From contig JBAIAA010000313.1 in assembly GCA_037893245.1 (NCBI GenBank), positions 928,001-992,000 on the forward strand: a stretch of DNA of 64,000 nucleotides, given 5' to 3'. This stretch comes from Crossaster papposus. Taxonomy: Eukaryota > Echinodermata > Asteroidea > Velatida > Solasteridae. Each line of letters starts with the position of its first letter. The first letter of the stretch is position 1. The notes under the pieces are model-generated. The model was not told the origin of the DNA and did not search any database. It saw only the letters and a program-made list of their open reading frames with translations. Positions 47,691 to 59,028 of the stretch are shown here, piece by piece. The position numbers and the translations under genes are program-made.

Positions 47691-48561
47691 TAATGCTAGG
47701 TTCCCACTATCACGATTCGCGCCACGATTGAAATCGTGGTCCTAATTGTGGAGTAATCGTGGTGATCCTATCAGATATTATCAGATCTTGAGGTCAGTCG
47801 TGGCAATCGTGTTGATCGTAGAAAATGTTTCGACGGTTCAAAATATTTCTACGATTAACACGATTAATTTTCAATCGTGATCATCGCATCAGATCGTAAT
47901 GGATCGTAACAAAGCGCGACATATCGCATCTAATCGTGCTTCCAAATCGTGGTGATCGGGATCAACCTTAGACAAGACAAACACCACCTCTGTTGAGATG
48001 CGCTGCGATCTGATTGTGGGTTGTAGTCTTCACTCTGTAGAAGTTCAAGAAACAATGAAGTCCATGGTCAGTCGGGCTGTATATATACCCGTCGGGGTCC
48101 AATCGTGGCTCAAATCGTGATCACTCTCGATCCCGATCGTGAAAGACATCGGGACCACAATTGTATCTGTTCGCAACAGAGCGCATCGGTTCGTGATGAT
48201 CACATCGGAACGTATCGGAACGTATCTACACGTACTAGATCGTCCCAAATCTGGAACCCCGATCGTGCTGATCGTGTCAGATCGGAACCCAATCGTGGAC
48301 TCAATCGGGACAATCCTATCGGAACGTATCTGATCGTATCTGAACGGGAGACCAGATCGTGACAGATCGTGTCTCTAGAAATTGACCAATCGTGACTATA
48401 TCGCATCCAAGCGCACCTAATCGTACCAGAACATATCGACTCGCATCAACTCGTATCCTAACGTGAAATTTCAGAAAAGGAAACAAAAATTCCACGATCA
48501 TCTACGAATGGCCAATCGTGGCGTTCGTAACGGATCGCACGACAGTGGGAACCTAGCATAA
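47691..48561. mobile_element. PIF/Harbinger-like element filled with ATCGTG-type motifs
   Basis: The element spans 47694-48558 (865 bp) between two TAA triplets (47691-47693 and 48559-48561). The inverted ends read tgctaggttcccact. A 3-bp TAA/TTA target duplication is characteristic of PIF/Harbinger elements, so the class is inferred from that. The whole interior is a degenerate array of atcgtg, atcgta, atcgga and atcgca words, many spaced 9-12 bp apart. Both strands stay open for stretches of 60-85 codons because of the repeat. No transposase is present. Confidence 0.85.
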
Positions 48562-48735
48562 ACAAGAGTGAGACGAGCCGCGAGAGGAGTGCGAATTGCT
48601 GAAATGTGTGTTGATCGCTTCAGACTAGACGCGTACAAGTCGTGTACGAGAGTCGAGACAGTGACGAAAGTCCGCTATAGGGAGTTTGTTGTGACAGTTT
48701 AAATGTCTGGACTGAAACAAAAGTTCCGATGTTTC

Positions 48736-48838
48736 TTAAAGGGATTGTATACGTTTGGTAATTGGAACCCATTGTTTGTTTCAATCCTATATAGTTATAG
48801 ATATATACCATAAAACTAACCTGTACAAATTTCATTAT
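48736..48838 (-). mobile_element. M2 MITE fragment
   Basis: TTAA at 48736-48739, then aaagggattgtatacgtttg and about 80 bp of the family, ending near tttcatta. The rest is missing. Confidence 0.85.
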
Positions 48839-49433
48839 TAAGTCCAAATATGGGTCTAACTCAATTTTCACCAAAATTTGACTTACTAGGTTTTTTTCAG
48901 GTTACAGGAGATGTGTACATGTACATGTACGTACGCTATGTATCAGATGATTCAGCATTGACGCGCCGACTGGTCTTCGTTTTGCAAGTGCACGCATTGG
49001 TTCCAATGGCCTGTTTTTTCCTTCTCAGTGCAGTGACAGTTTATTTTTGGCCCGCAGTAGCTGGCTAAGACGAGCAAGCTTCCCTCGCTAGTAATTATCA
49101 ACGCCAGTTTGTCAGTTTTTTTGTCCTTAATTGCCTACTCCCGAATGTCTAGCTCTCCCGTACCATACAAGCTTCTTTCCCCCGGCCTTGCTTCGATCAT
49201 TTCCTCTCCGCGGGCTCCGGTCTACCGATCAGGCGTGACCCAGCGGCAGTTTTCCGCCACGGTGTATGAACGCACTTTTCCCTGCAACCTGAGCCGTTTT
49301 CGAAAAACCCAAGCTGAGGCTCCGTCGTCGGCTCCATCACCATTGCTAAACTGCATGAACGAAGCCGAAGACGGAGACGAAGACGAAGCTTTAAAAAAAA
49401 ACCGGTCAGGCTATCTGGTGGAACATTATATAT
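48839..49433. other. no supported gene; unassigned plus frame 49109-49441
   Basis: A 110-codon plus frame (containing SSPVPYKLLSPGLASIISSP, then an acidic EAEDGDEDEA stretch) is open in less AT-rich DNA. It runs into the MITE at 49434, so it would end in repeat sequence. Not recognised. Confidence 0.25.
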
Positions 49434-49698
49434 ATATGTGACCTGCTCCCACAAAACCAGACATAAGTGGTGTTTTTTTGAAAAGTGAGATAGGCCTATT
49501 GTTATTTGTTATTATTTGTTTCCCATAGAATCGCATGTACATGCAGTCTTAAAATCCTCATACAATTGGAATTATGTATGGTATAAAGGTGGTTTTGGTA
49601 CCAAATGAAAGCTGAAGATGTGTACTAAATGGAAAAACCAATATCTCACTTTTCACAAAAAACACTTATGTCTGGTTTTGTGGGAGCAGGTCACATAT
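49434..49698. mobile_element. MITE with long inverted ends, GTGACCTGCTCCCACAAAAC
   Basis: Inverted arms of about 55 bp (49436-49492 and 49640-49696) run from atgtgacctgctcccac to the aaaagtgagata block, with TA at the borders. A TA target would suit a Tc1/mariner-type origin, but the flank is an AT run and does not prove it. Confidence 0.85.
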
Positions 49699-50183
49699 TT
49701 TATTTATTGTCTCGTAGCATACAAAAAATTAAAATTATTGCGGGTGTAAATTCATATTCTAACTTTGCGTCTGACAGGTGGGGCCTGTTGCATGACTGCT
49801 GTCATCAATTATGAAGATCAATATTGCATCTGCTGTGAGATTATCAAAATTATTGTATCAACAGTTATTATAATAATTTACGAGCCACCTGGAACCTCCT
49901 TTTAGTTCTTATGTGTAGGCATAGTTACAACAGACACTGTAGATGGTTCCTAACCATGTCTGTTTCCTAACTATGTATGGTGCAGTCGATTTAAATATAT
50001 TAAAACAAATAATTATGATCAATCAACTTTGTGGGAGTGAAGGGGGTTTGTTTTCAACAATATATGAGACGGTTCAGGCCGGTCATCCCATTAGTAATTG
50101 TATGCTACACTATCAGCGACTGTTTGTAAGAGGTGTCGGTTTTCCTAGCCCGCCACTTTTGTATAATAAATATATTATTATGC
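49699..50183. other. no supported gene
   Basis: AT-rich with short frames. Nothing recognised. Confidence 0.35.
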
Positions 50184-50227
50184 TTAAAGGTGGGATACAC
50201 AATTGGTAATTGCTTGAATTATCATTA
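50184..50227 (+). mobile_element. M1 MITE terminal fragment
   Basis: TTAA followed by aaggtgggatacacaattgg and taattgcttgaattatc. Only the left 44 bp remain. It runs directly into a set of AATAGAGATATC hairpins. Confidence 0.85.
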
Positions 50228-50316
50228 ATAGAGATATCTCTATCAACAATAGAGATATCCCTATTTCGAATAAAGATACCTCTATTGTTAATAGAGTTAT
50301 CTCTATTTTGGATTAA
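50228..50316. repeat. cluster of AATAGAGATATCTC hairpins
   Basis: Four alternating copies of aatagagatatc(t/c)ctatt and inverted versions occur within about 90 bp and can form several alternative hairpins. Confidence 0.8.
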
Positions 50317-51309
50317 ATGTCAACTTTGCACGCCATAAATTATTTTGGTTTCTATTATCTCTTTAACACTGGCCTTCTATCGCATTTGCAACGTTCGCGC
50401 GATGCGAGTGGCGGACGCGCGGACCAAGCTTAGTAGCTTATTCCCAATAAATTGTGAGTATTCAGCTCGTAAAATGTTTTAAATGATTTAAATGGGAAAG
50501 CAACATGACATAGTTGTCCCGTATCATCATCATGGGTGTGTAAAAATTCGAATTATAACATGTGCATGCTACGGGCCCATTCAATTGTCTAAACGTCAGG
50601 ATAAATTAACACCAAACGACATCATAAAAAAACCCGGAGGATCAACACTGGTCCAAATTTCATTTGACGGTTACTAATTTCTAGCAATTGACACCGGGAA
50701 GATTTCCTTAAACCCTCGGGGGAAGGTAATACCACCCCTACATCCGGAAAATCAGCTCTCGTAAAAAAATACTTATGAACTGGCGGTAAACCTTCACCCT
50801 TTGGGAAGAATTGCCTGCAACAACAAAAAAGCTAGCAATGACTGACGTTTCAGAGATGTCGCTGTGACATGTACACTGAGGTTTCGTCAGGAGTAATTCA
50901 GTTTAGAAACTACGTGGATATTTGTGTTAAAACAATACGACGGGTGAAGCTAACAGCCCAGAGCTAGTAATTCTGATTACTCATAATAACAAACGATATG
51001 TGTTCGCGCGTTACTATGTCGGACAGCATAACAAGAAACTCGGCCGTTGTAAATGTGATCTGACAGTCTTTTGTCGAAGGTGACGAAATCCTGAAAAAAA
51101 ATCTATACAACTCTGTAATATGGTATAGACTGCCAAATCTATTTAACACTTCGTCTGGCGCCCCTACTTCGATCTCATAGGAAAGGGCATTGGTAAACAA
51201 AGCCATGACGTCATTAGGTCTCCGGTCTATTACTGCCACATATAAACAAAAAACTGTTTTTCTTTTTTATCATAATTATGTACACGAATCGTGAAATGCG
51301 GTACTTGCC
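50317..51309. other. no supported gene
   Basis: Short frames only, the largest 91 codons on minus (50964-51239), unrecognised. Confidence 0.35.
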
Positions 51310-52128
51310 TTAAAGGGGCACTATGTCCTGGAATCGCCCAATTGGGCTACAAAACGCGTTTTGAACGAAATAATGTTAACCGGAAAGAGCATATAAAAGT
51401 GAAATATACACATTCACACAGCCATCTTTTCAAAACTGGGCGTTTTTGTGTTATTCTTGTGTAAAACGAGTTCCTAGGGTCACTTTTCTGACCCCCGAAA
51501 CTCCAGCTGTTATGTAGTCGCGATTCCATGACAACGTCGTGGCTGCGGCGATGCTGCAATATCTCGTAGACGCACGTACTACAGTGGCATGGAACCTTAA
51601 TTCCCAGTGTGATATCGGTCGTGTATTCAATGCACTCTTTGCGGCACCAGTCTGTCTGGTGCAGGGGCCAATTTCATAGAGCTGCTAAGCACAACAATTT
51701 GCTTAGCATGACAATTGGTCCTTGGCAAAAACAAGGTTACAGACCAATTGTTTACCTGATCTTTATTGTTCTGGATGGATAATCAGCTGTTTTCTTGCTT
51801 AGCATGAAAAACATGTATAATTTTGGCTAGTAACCTGTTTTTAATGAGCAAGACTTTTTGTGCTAAGCAATTTTTTTTGCTTAGCAGCTCTATGAAATTG
51901 GGCCCTGGTCACCGCGCCGATTGTACGAGAAACAGCCCAGGATTTCACAACGGCTGGAAATGCGTATATACAAATACCCAAAATTGTCCGCAGCATCAAA
52001 CGTAAACAACGTGTGTTTTCTTTTCTCGGAAACGGTAAGACAATCAAAATGTTTGAAATAGGATAAGTAAACAATCTAAAACATAAAAATACATGTATCA
52101 GCGATTTCAGAACATAGTACCCCTTTAA
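51310..52128. mobile_element. M6 element, TTAA-flanked, with nested M3
   Basis: TTAA at 51310-51313 and 52125-52128. The inverted ends read aaaggggcactatgtcctg with two differences. The interior is about 570 bp of unrecognised sequence plus an M3 MITE at 51664-51905. No transposase frame. It is the third family in the window that combines a TTAA flank with an AAAGG start. Confidence 0.85.
51664..51905. mobile_element. M3 MITE, nested in M6
   Basis: Full-length M3 with ggggccaatttcatagagct at the left and the inverted counterpart (agctctatgaaattgggccc) at the right. It is inserted in M6 near ctggtgcag, with tggtcacc following it, so any target duplication is imperfect. Confidence 0.9.
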
Positions 52129-52480
52129 TGGTTTTGCTAGTGGCGTAAAAAAACGTAGGGGCAGTGAGACAGACAAATATGATGACTAAATGAGACTAAA
52201 CTTAAGTGACAGTATATGAAAAATGATACATAATTAATTACAAGTAACAAGTGTTTACGGACAAGGGGCAAGAAGACAGACATTCTCTTGAGTGGTATAT
52301 GATAGAAATTATTGTTTCTATTAAAATAAACGAGTTGATACTCTGAGCTAAGTAACAATAACCAGTATTGACTTATAACATTATCTTTAAACTTCTTTTT
52401 TAAACACTTTCAAACTGATATGTTCTTACGTTTTCTGTCTTAGTTATTCCAAATCAGAACACCCCGAGTATTTGATCACT

Positions 52481-53036
52481 TGCGTGTTAAATTTGAATAA
52501 TATCTGGTACACTTACTTGTTCCCACAGCTTGGCACAGTTGAACTTTAAATTATCCAAATTAAAGACATGTTGCTATATCACGTCATTCGGGGCAAGCTC
52601 TTGCATGGTTACGTAAGAGACGCTCAGCACCAATACATTGTTCACAATGGTTAAGAATGGCACAAAGACACCAGACCATTCCAGAGCCGGGGGGTTGCTA
52701 TACCGTAAGGCTTGCCCCGAATCACGTGATATATCAACAGTGTCTTTGGCCTGGACCATTTATAAAGTTAAACTGTGCCAAGCTGTGTGCTCTGGTACCA
52801 CATAACGACCGAGGGGCGAGACACAAAGGAGAACAAAGGAAACAAAAGCCCCTCGGTCGGCGGTATGAATGGAAAAAATTCGGTCCTCGATCGACGGTGC
52901 AAGCGCAAAGCAATGGGGATTGGGTATAACATAGGAATAAAGGAAAACACAATATTGAACCTCGATCGTTTTGTGGTTCACGACTACGTGAACAAGTCAG
53001 TGTACCAGATATTATTTAAATTTAACACGCAAATGG
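52481..53036. mobile_element. M4 MITE interrupted by an M5 element
   Basis: The left arm (from gcgtgttaaatttgaataat) and right arm (to ttatttaaatttaacacgca) are inverted. The family blocks gtgctgagcg-type and gattcgggg-type are present. An M5 element lies inside the right arm. Compared with 53903-54299 the outermost bases (aataagccattt) are missing. Confidence 0.85.
52785..52989. mobile_element. M5 MITE nested in M4
   Basis: Ends accacataacgaccgagg and cctcgatcgttttgtggt are inverted. The internal acaaaggagaacaaagg and caagcgcaaagcaatgggga blocks match the array copies. Confidence 0.8.
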
Positions 53037-53089
53037 TAAATTAAGCTTTGTTTTGCAAGCGATGTTCTATGGTAATTTATATAAAGATC

Positions 53090-55250
53090 ACCTTTCGATG
53101 CACCACGTGTACTGTATGAGTGAACAGAATAAACACATTGTGAGGAGGTTGTTATAGTTTTGGAAGCAGCGTTCGATGATTGTACTTAAACATAAATTTA
53201 CCCAAGTTAAGATTATATAAATCATTAAACAGTAAATATGTGTCGTGAAAGAGGCAGCTCAAAATGAAATTAGATTACTTGACTTGCAGATGTCGTTCAT
53301 GTAAATGATAAACAGCAGTGGCCCTAGAACTCATGTATTGGACTCGTGTTGTTGTATGTTACAAATTGCAATCTGTTCGTCAAATAGCTTCGAAACTACT
53401 GTAATGTTACACCACGAACACCTATGCAAACTAACTTATGACATAAAATATTATGATTGACAGTATCAAATGCTTTTGACAAGTCTGAAAATACCCTAAT
53501 AAACATTTGCATTTTTTCTATAGCATTGATAATTTGAGTTAAAAGGCTACATTTATTATTGCTAATTCACTAAAACGTTCACTACTGAAATCATATTGTG
53601 AATTTGATAGTAATCCATGTTTTTCGATAAAGCATAATAATCGACTATAAATCAACTTTTCAAGGACTTTAGAAAAAGCAGGTAGAATTGAGATCTGTCT
53701 ATAATTGCTAATATCGTGTTGATTAGGGTATTATTATATCAGAGCAAAATAGCAGCGTGGTGCTTTCTGTACAAGATTTCCAATAGATCTAAACGATCAC
53801 AATATATACAAAAATAGGCTCATAATGTGCCAGAATGCACCTCAGAGCTTCTACTGTAAAACAAATTCGGGGGGAGAGCCCCCAGAACCCCGCCCTTAGC
53901 TAAATAAGCCATTTGCGCGTGACCCCGAGTTAAATTTGAATAACATCTGGTACACTGACTTGCTCACACAGCTTGGCACAGTTTAACTTTAAATTCTCCA
54001 GACCAAAGACGCTGTTGCTATATCACGTGATTCGGGGCAAGCCTTACGCGTCATACGCTAGCAACCCCAAGCTCTGGAATGGTCTGGTGTCTTTTTGCCA
54101 TTCTCACCCATTGTAAACAATGTATCGGTGCTGAGCGTCTCTTACGTAACTATGCAAAAGATTGCCCCGAATCACGTGATATAGCAACAGTGTCTTTGGT
54201 CTGGAGAATTTAAAGTTAAACTGTGCCAAGCTACATGAACAAGTCAGTGTACCAGATATTATTTAAATTTAACTCGGGGTCACGCGCAAATGGCTTATTC
54301 CTGCATCCGTCCCTGATTATTTACCTTGTTTGTATACTGGTCCCACATTACCTATTTGCAGTCTGTTTGGACAAAAAAAACTGTCGTAATAGATTTATAA
54401 CAAAAAATGGCTAGTGGTTGACTAATTAGGCACTCTTAGCCTCTTTAGTAATAAAATATGACACCATCTCATCCTGGGCTTTATCGGAGGCACGATTGCA
54501 GATAATTGAAGATATTTCATCTTCAATAATTGGATGTAGGAATAGAGAATGTGGGCATCTGTCATCAAGAAACGATTCAAAGCATTGATCACACGTCTGA
54601 AGCTTACTTGCAATCATATTACCAATATTAACAAAATAATTATTAAAAGTATTCAAAATATCATGTCATTGTCTATTTTTAGAGTGTTTATATATTGTAC
54701 ATAAGTCCTTCTGTGCTCTGCTGTGGTTTTGTTTATACTAGTGAATCTTTTGATTTTGTGTCTGATAAAGTTATAAATTTCCTTACTTATCCATGGTGAT
54801 TTATTTTTGTTTAAAGTAATGCTATTATCACTTATATAGGAAAATCCCTTTCATAGAGGTTGAACAAATAATGTCTAAAGAACGTATTATAGGTATCATC
54901 AACATTATCTGATCACAGAATATTATCCCAGTCAGTACCGTTAAGGTCCCGAATAAAACATTCGATGTTAGTTACATTGAAGTCTCTTTTTGGTTTGTTT
55001 AAATTTGTTTGTACATTTTCCTGTACATTTTTCTGTACATTGATCGATCGTCATAAACACTGGTAAGTGGTCACTTGTATCAGTTAGTTTTGCCTGTCCG
55101 TATATGACGTCACGAGTGACGTACTGTATCATCACAGCTGTTTGTTTTAAACTCACCTGCAAGCCTGGTGAAAATATTGAATCTATAACCCAAATATGAC
55201 GGCAAGGAAAATATATTGCATCGTAAATCCTGCCGGATCTTGTTGACAAG
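53090..55250 (-). pseudogene. non-LTR retrotransposon (EN-RT LINE), decayed and interrupted
   Basis: Reading the minus strand from 55250 downwards, typical LINE ORF2 pieces appear in the expected order. An endonuclease end contains SDHLPVFMTI (near 55030-55070). A linker reads SPWISKEIYNFIRHKIKRF (about 54730-54810), then FNNYFVNIGN and SLFLHPIIEDEISSII (54426-54656). RT motifs follow: NYRQISILPAFSKVLEKLIY (near 53650-53715), DLSKAFDTVNHNIL (53437-53487), VLGPLLFIIYMNDICK (about 53286-53335). A decayed FHDT stands where (F/Y)ADD(T) is expected, then LGKFMFKYNHRTLLPK (near 53150-53200). Frameshifts and stops occur throughout. A deletion lies after the catalytic motif, and an M4 MITE sits within it at 53903-54299. 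The CR1/Jockey/L2 side of the LINE tree is plausible; the clade is not determined. Confidence 0.88.
53903..54299. mobile_element. M4 MITE, complete, inside the LINE
   Basis: About 397 bp. The ends are inverted copies of aataagccatttgcgcgtga and continue to match for more than 100 bp through tctggtacactgacttg and ggcaagc blocks. The centre holds the aatgtatcggtgctgagcgt block. About 200 bp to its right lies the next readable LINE block, and to its left LINE similarity resumes only at about 53715. Confidence 0.9.
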
Positions 55251-55493
55251 CTAAATCACCATTTTGAAAGGTTTGTGATGGCGGGAGCGGGAGCAGGAAT
55301 AGCCTCTCCACACGTGCGTATGTTGCAGTAACGGCTGAGGGGTCCACTAATTAAGCCGGGTCTGATTAAAAAACAACCTGGTAGTCATTGTGGCACGCAC
55401 GAATGATGCATGGTGCGTGAGGCCGATTTTGGTGCTAGCGTGCTAGTAAACTGATACCTTATTCTGCTCCGATACCGTAATAATAGCGGGTAT
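55251..55493. other. no feature recognised
   Basis: Spacer between the LINE remnant and the next M1. Nothing recognised. Confidence 0.35.
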
Positions 55494-55886
55494 TTAAAGG
55501 TAGGATACACCATTTGCAGATATCGAAAATATTTACTCCCGAATTATTGAGAAATATCTTACTCATCTAAAAGTAAATAATGATTGTATGGCATCCAGCG
55601 AAATGATTGCGCTAGATATCCTGTAATTATTCTGAAAAATAGAATTTTATAAAGAAAACTTCGCGATCGATGGACAGTGATCGCGAAAAACACACAAATA
55701 ACGTAAGATAACAATAACTGCTCGACGGCGGTTAAAAACAAACGCTGTTTTTTGTGTTTTTCTCGGCATCATGATTGTAAAACTTCGTACAGGTCAGTTA
55801 AACGATATTTACTATAAAATACAACCACCCAAATCTACCTATTCATGATAATTCAAGCAATTACCAATGGTGTATCCTACCTTTAA
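55494..55886 (-). mobile_element. M1 MITE, complete
   Basis: TTAA at 55494-55497 and 55883-55886, right-type end first. Its internal hairpin is degraded (gcgatcgatggacagtgatc). Confidence 0.93.
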
Positions 55887-55959
55887 GGATTAATATCGTG
55901 TACTATAGGTGATTTTTTTTTCGACGTGTATTACTGTGGTTGACGTTCACTGACTATTA

Positions 55960-56212
55960 TTAAAGGTAGGATACACCATTTGCAGATATCTATTTTGTTT
56001 TTACTACTGAATTATTTAAAAATATCTTACTTATCATAGTAAATAATGATTCTAGACATCCGGGAAAATTATTGCGCTAGATATCCTGTAATTATTCCGA
56101 AAAAAATAATTTTATTAAAACAAATCACAATCGCCAGACGGCGAAAAAAAACCACCAAGAACAATATGAACCACTGCCCGATGCCGGTTGAAAAAAACAA
56201 ACGCAAATCACA
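55960..56212 (-). mobile_element. M1 MITE, truncated
   Basis: TTAA at 55960-55963, then the right-type half up to the gatgccggttgaaaa block near 56190. The left-type half is missing. It lies only 74 bp from the preceding M1, in the same orientation. Confidence 0.88.
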
Positions 56213-56457
56213 AATTAATCGGTAAAAAGCCCCAAAATATTCACCACAAATTCCTAATAAAAAGGATAAGACATATACCCTAACAGAACTCCTATTCACA
56301 ATTGTTAAAATTACCGTAAGAACACAAATTAATGTATAAAAAAGGTTTAGACAATTTGACAGTTAATTCATTATATTATCAATAAAATATCACAAATACA
56401 CATTAATTAAAAGCTTGTTTAAAAAGGCGAGTCTTAAAAAAACACCTAAAACCCACC

Positions 56458-56846
56458 TTAGGCCAAAAAAACCCAAACATGTTAAGCGTCACCGCCCGCT
56501 TCCTTTTTGGGGGCCGCCTCCTTTTTTCTTTTCTTTTTCTTTTTGAAAAAATGCTAAATTTGACCATTTTGGCAAAAAAAAAAAAATTTAAAAATAAAAC
56601 GTTTTTAAAAGATAATAAAATGTTATGATCGTATTTTAGACTTTAGCATCACTGTGTGCATGCTCTGGAAATATATTTTGTTCTAATAAGAAGGCTAGGG
56701 TGTGACGTGTAGTCGTGTACGGTGCATACTTGATCGACCCACATGAATTTTAATTTTTAATCGTGGGTGAACCATGTTTTAATTTTAAATTGGAAGATAG
56801 GGTGTCACATGTTCACTACATGACCTGAATTAAGATGTGTCGAGCC

Positions 56847-56877
<31 letters not shown>

Positions 56878-56940
56878 CCTCCTCCTTCCTTTAAAAAAAA
56901 AGGCATGACGCTAAACATTTTTTTTTTTTATTTGGCCTTA
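56458..56940. mobile_element. A/T-tract-rich inverted-repeat element, TTAGGCC ends
   Basis: Inverted ends ttaggccaaa and ttggcctta with the shared inner blocks catgttaagcgtca/tgacgctaaaca and the cttcctttttgggggcc-like regions. Long A and T runs (for example 56849-56873) make the alignment imprecise. Confidence 0.65.
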
Positions 56941-57348
56941 TTTCTGAGAAACCACAACATTCCGCAAGCACAATAACCACCACAAAGGAGGAGGAAAGGG
57001 GGGGGGGGTCCCTTGTCTTATTTCTTGCTTCATGTGAATAGTTCAAAGACCGAGGTAATCCTCTCTAAAAGCTCCCTTATACCGGCAAGATTAAATGGAT
57101 CTCCAATGATGTCCTGTCCCTGTAGGCGTCAGCTGAAATGATAAAATGTCATTCCACTTTTGCATCTGAATTACAGTATTTAGGCCGAATATAGATAAAG
57201 CAACCGTATGTTGTTGGTAACGGGTAATAATGGAGCATGTTTCTCCCCAAACAATTTACCGACCGCTTGCTAAGCAAAGGTCAAATTGACAGTTTGTATT
57301 GATGTCTGTTGATAGTGAATGTAAATCGATACTTGAAGTTGGAGAATG
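56941..57348. other. no supported gene
   Basis: A G run of about 10 at 56999-57008. No recognised feature otherwise. Confidence 0.35.
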
Positions 57349-57989
57349 TAGTCAGGTTCATAATGTACATATTGGAAGTTTCGTTCACTTTCTTTGTGAT
57401 TTGCTAAACTATACATTTTTGGAAACGTTAGGATATACTGAACATGAAAACCAATGTTTACATTTGTTTTTAGGTTCTTTTGAAAAAAAATGGACCTTTA
57501 ATGTGACGTGACACATGAAAAGCCATTGGGTGTCACATTAAAGGTCCATTTTTTCTCAATGCCCTATATCTCTGGAAGTATAAGTCCGATTGGGTTCAAA
57601 CTTGGTATGCAGATATGGCGGGATGTGTTATAGATATACATTGAAGTGACATCATGATGACGACGTCTTCGTGTGATTTTTTTATGATTTTGTTTCATTT
57701 TTGAACCTTTAAGCCATATCTCATCAACAGAACATAATAAATTAAATAAAACAAATTGTAATATGTTTATTGGGTCATAGACATATGCACACAATTGTGA
57801 AAAATGTGTGACGTTATCATGACGTCATCAAAATTCCATTTAAATAATCCAAGATGGCCGCCCTAAAGAACCTGAAAACAAATGTAAACATTGGTTTTCA
57901 TGTTAAGTATATATCCTAACGTTTCCAAAAATGTATAGTTCAGCAAATCTACACAAAAAGTGAACGAAAATACATAAGAAACCTGACTA
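57349..57989. mobile_element. MITE with about 130-bp inverted arms
   Basis: Arms 57349-57480 and 57864-57989 are inverted with strong blocks tatacatttttggaaacgtt, aggatata and catgaaaaccaatgtttaca. Just inside the left arm is a second perfect hairpin (57483-57506 and 57532-57556, tggacctttaatgtgac). About 640 bp, no coding capacity. Confidence 0.88.
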
Positions 57990-58498
57990 ATGGGTCAAAA
58001 TAGCATTTTCACGATTTTCAGGATTCGTCTGTGTTTGTTTTTGGTATTGTAATAAAGCAATCTTCAAAAACCAAGGCACGGTTGTTGAACGTTTAGACAG
58101 TCTGTGAACTGCCAATCTGGCCGGCCTGTAAAACGCGGGAAACTAACATTAAATAGATATTTTGCGGCTCTTTCAAAACTGCGTATTCAGCGGCGTACCA
58201 GGCACAGATAATCAACATCAAACGATATTTTAGATTGGGGTCGGCGACTTTTCCCGTCCTGGCCAATTTGGCGATATTGCAAAGTGGACGTGCCACGGCA
58301 GAAACAATGCATGACAAACATTGAATCAAACGGACTCATGTTATTCCGTTAAGTATAGCGGACACATTTCAATGTGTCTCCTGATGCTGGCGACTTTTGG
58401 GTCGATTTTGATGATTTCCGCTCGGACAGTCAAAAACATCGAGAAAAAAAAACCGCCTTGATCTTCGTGATGGATGCTCGGTAATGGTTTTTGGGTTT

Positions 58499-58585
58499 AT
58501 TTTTTATTTTTTATTTTTTTCATTATTATATATATATATATATATATTTTTTTTTTTTATTTTTTTTTTTTTTTGGGGGGGGGGG
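58499..58585. repeat. AT/T/G simple-sequence tract
   Basis: A T-rich run, then (TA)n, then poly-T with single A breaks, then about 11 G. The adjacent gtacaacggtacgacggtac is a short tandem. Confidence 0.95.
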
Positions 58586-59028
58586 TACAACGGTACGACG
58601 GTACAACGGCCGCACGGTGTCGAAGCTTTTAAGGCGTAATCCCCTCCATCTGAACCTCTTCGACGTCCCCCAGGGTATATATTGGATAATAGATTGGAGG
58701 CAAAAGGCCACATAAACAAGTCCAAATGTACCTCAGTCTTACGCATGTGTTGCTGCCAAAATGTTTCGCTAGTTGTGTTTCTTGTTTCTTGTACCTCAAG
58801 ACTGTATTAAAGTGTTGTGTGCGTGTGTTGGGCGAGGTTTATGCTAACTTATATCCGACGTACACGTAGACATACATGTACATGTACTGTATATTTTGAC
58901 GACTGTAAACAGTACATGTAGGGCCTATAGGAATATACCCATCTAAACCACACCGTAAATTTTCAAGCATTCTGTTTTGTTTTCCTCTATCACCATTCAC
59001 AAATAATTTAGGCGCATTTTTAAAGCCA

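Noticed and set aside
48045..48406. Several 64-85-codon frames on both strands
   Set aside because: They are produced by the ATCGTG-type repeat and are open on both strands together.
49109..49441. 110-codon plus frame as a gene
   Set aside because: It ends within a MITE, begins without any recognised context and has no domain I know; left as unassigned.
58504..58746. 80-codon minus frame with Lys-rich and Tyr-Ile repeats
   Set aside because: Derived from the T-rich and TA simple-sequence tract.
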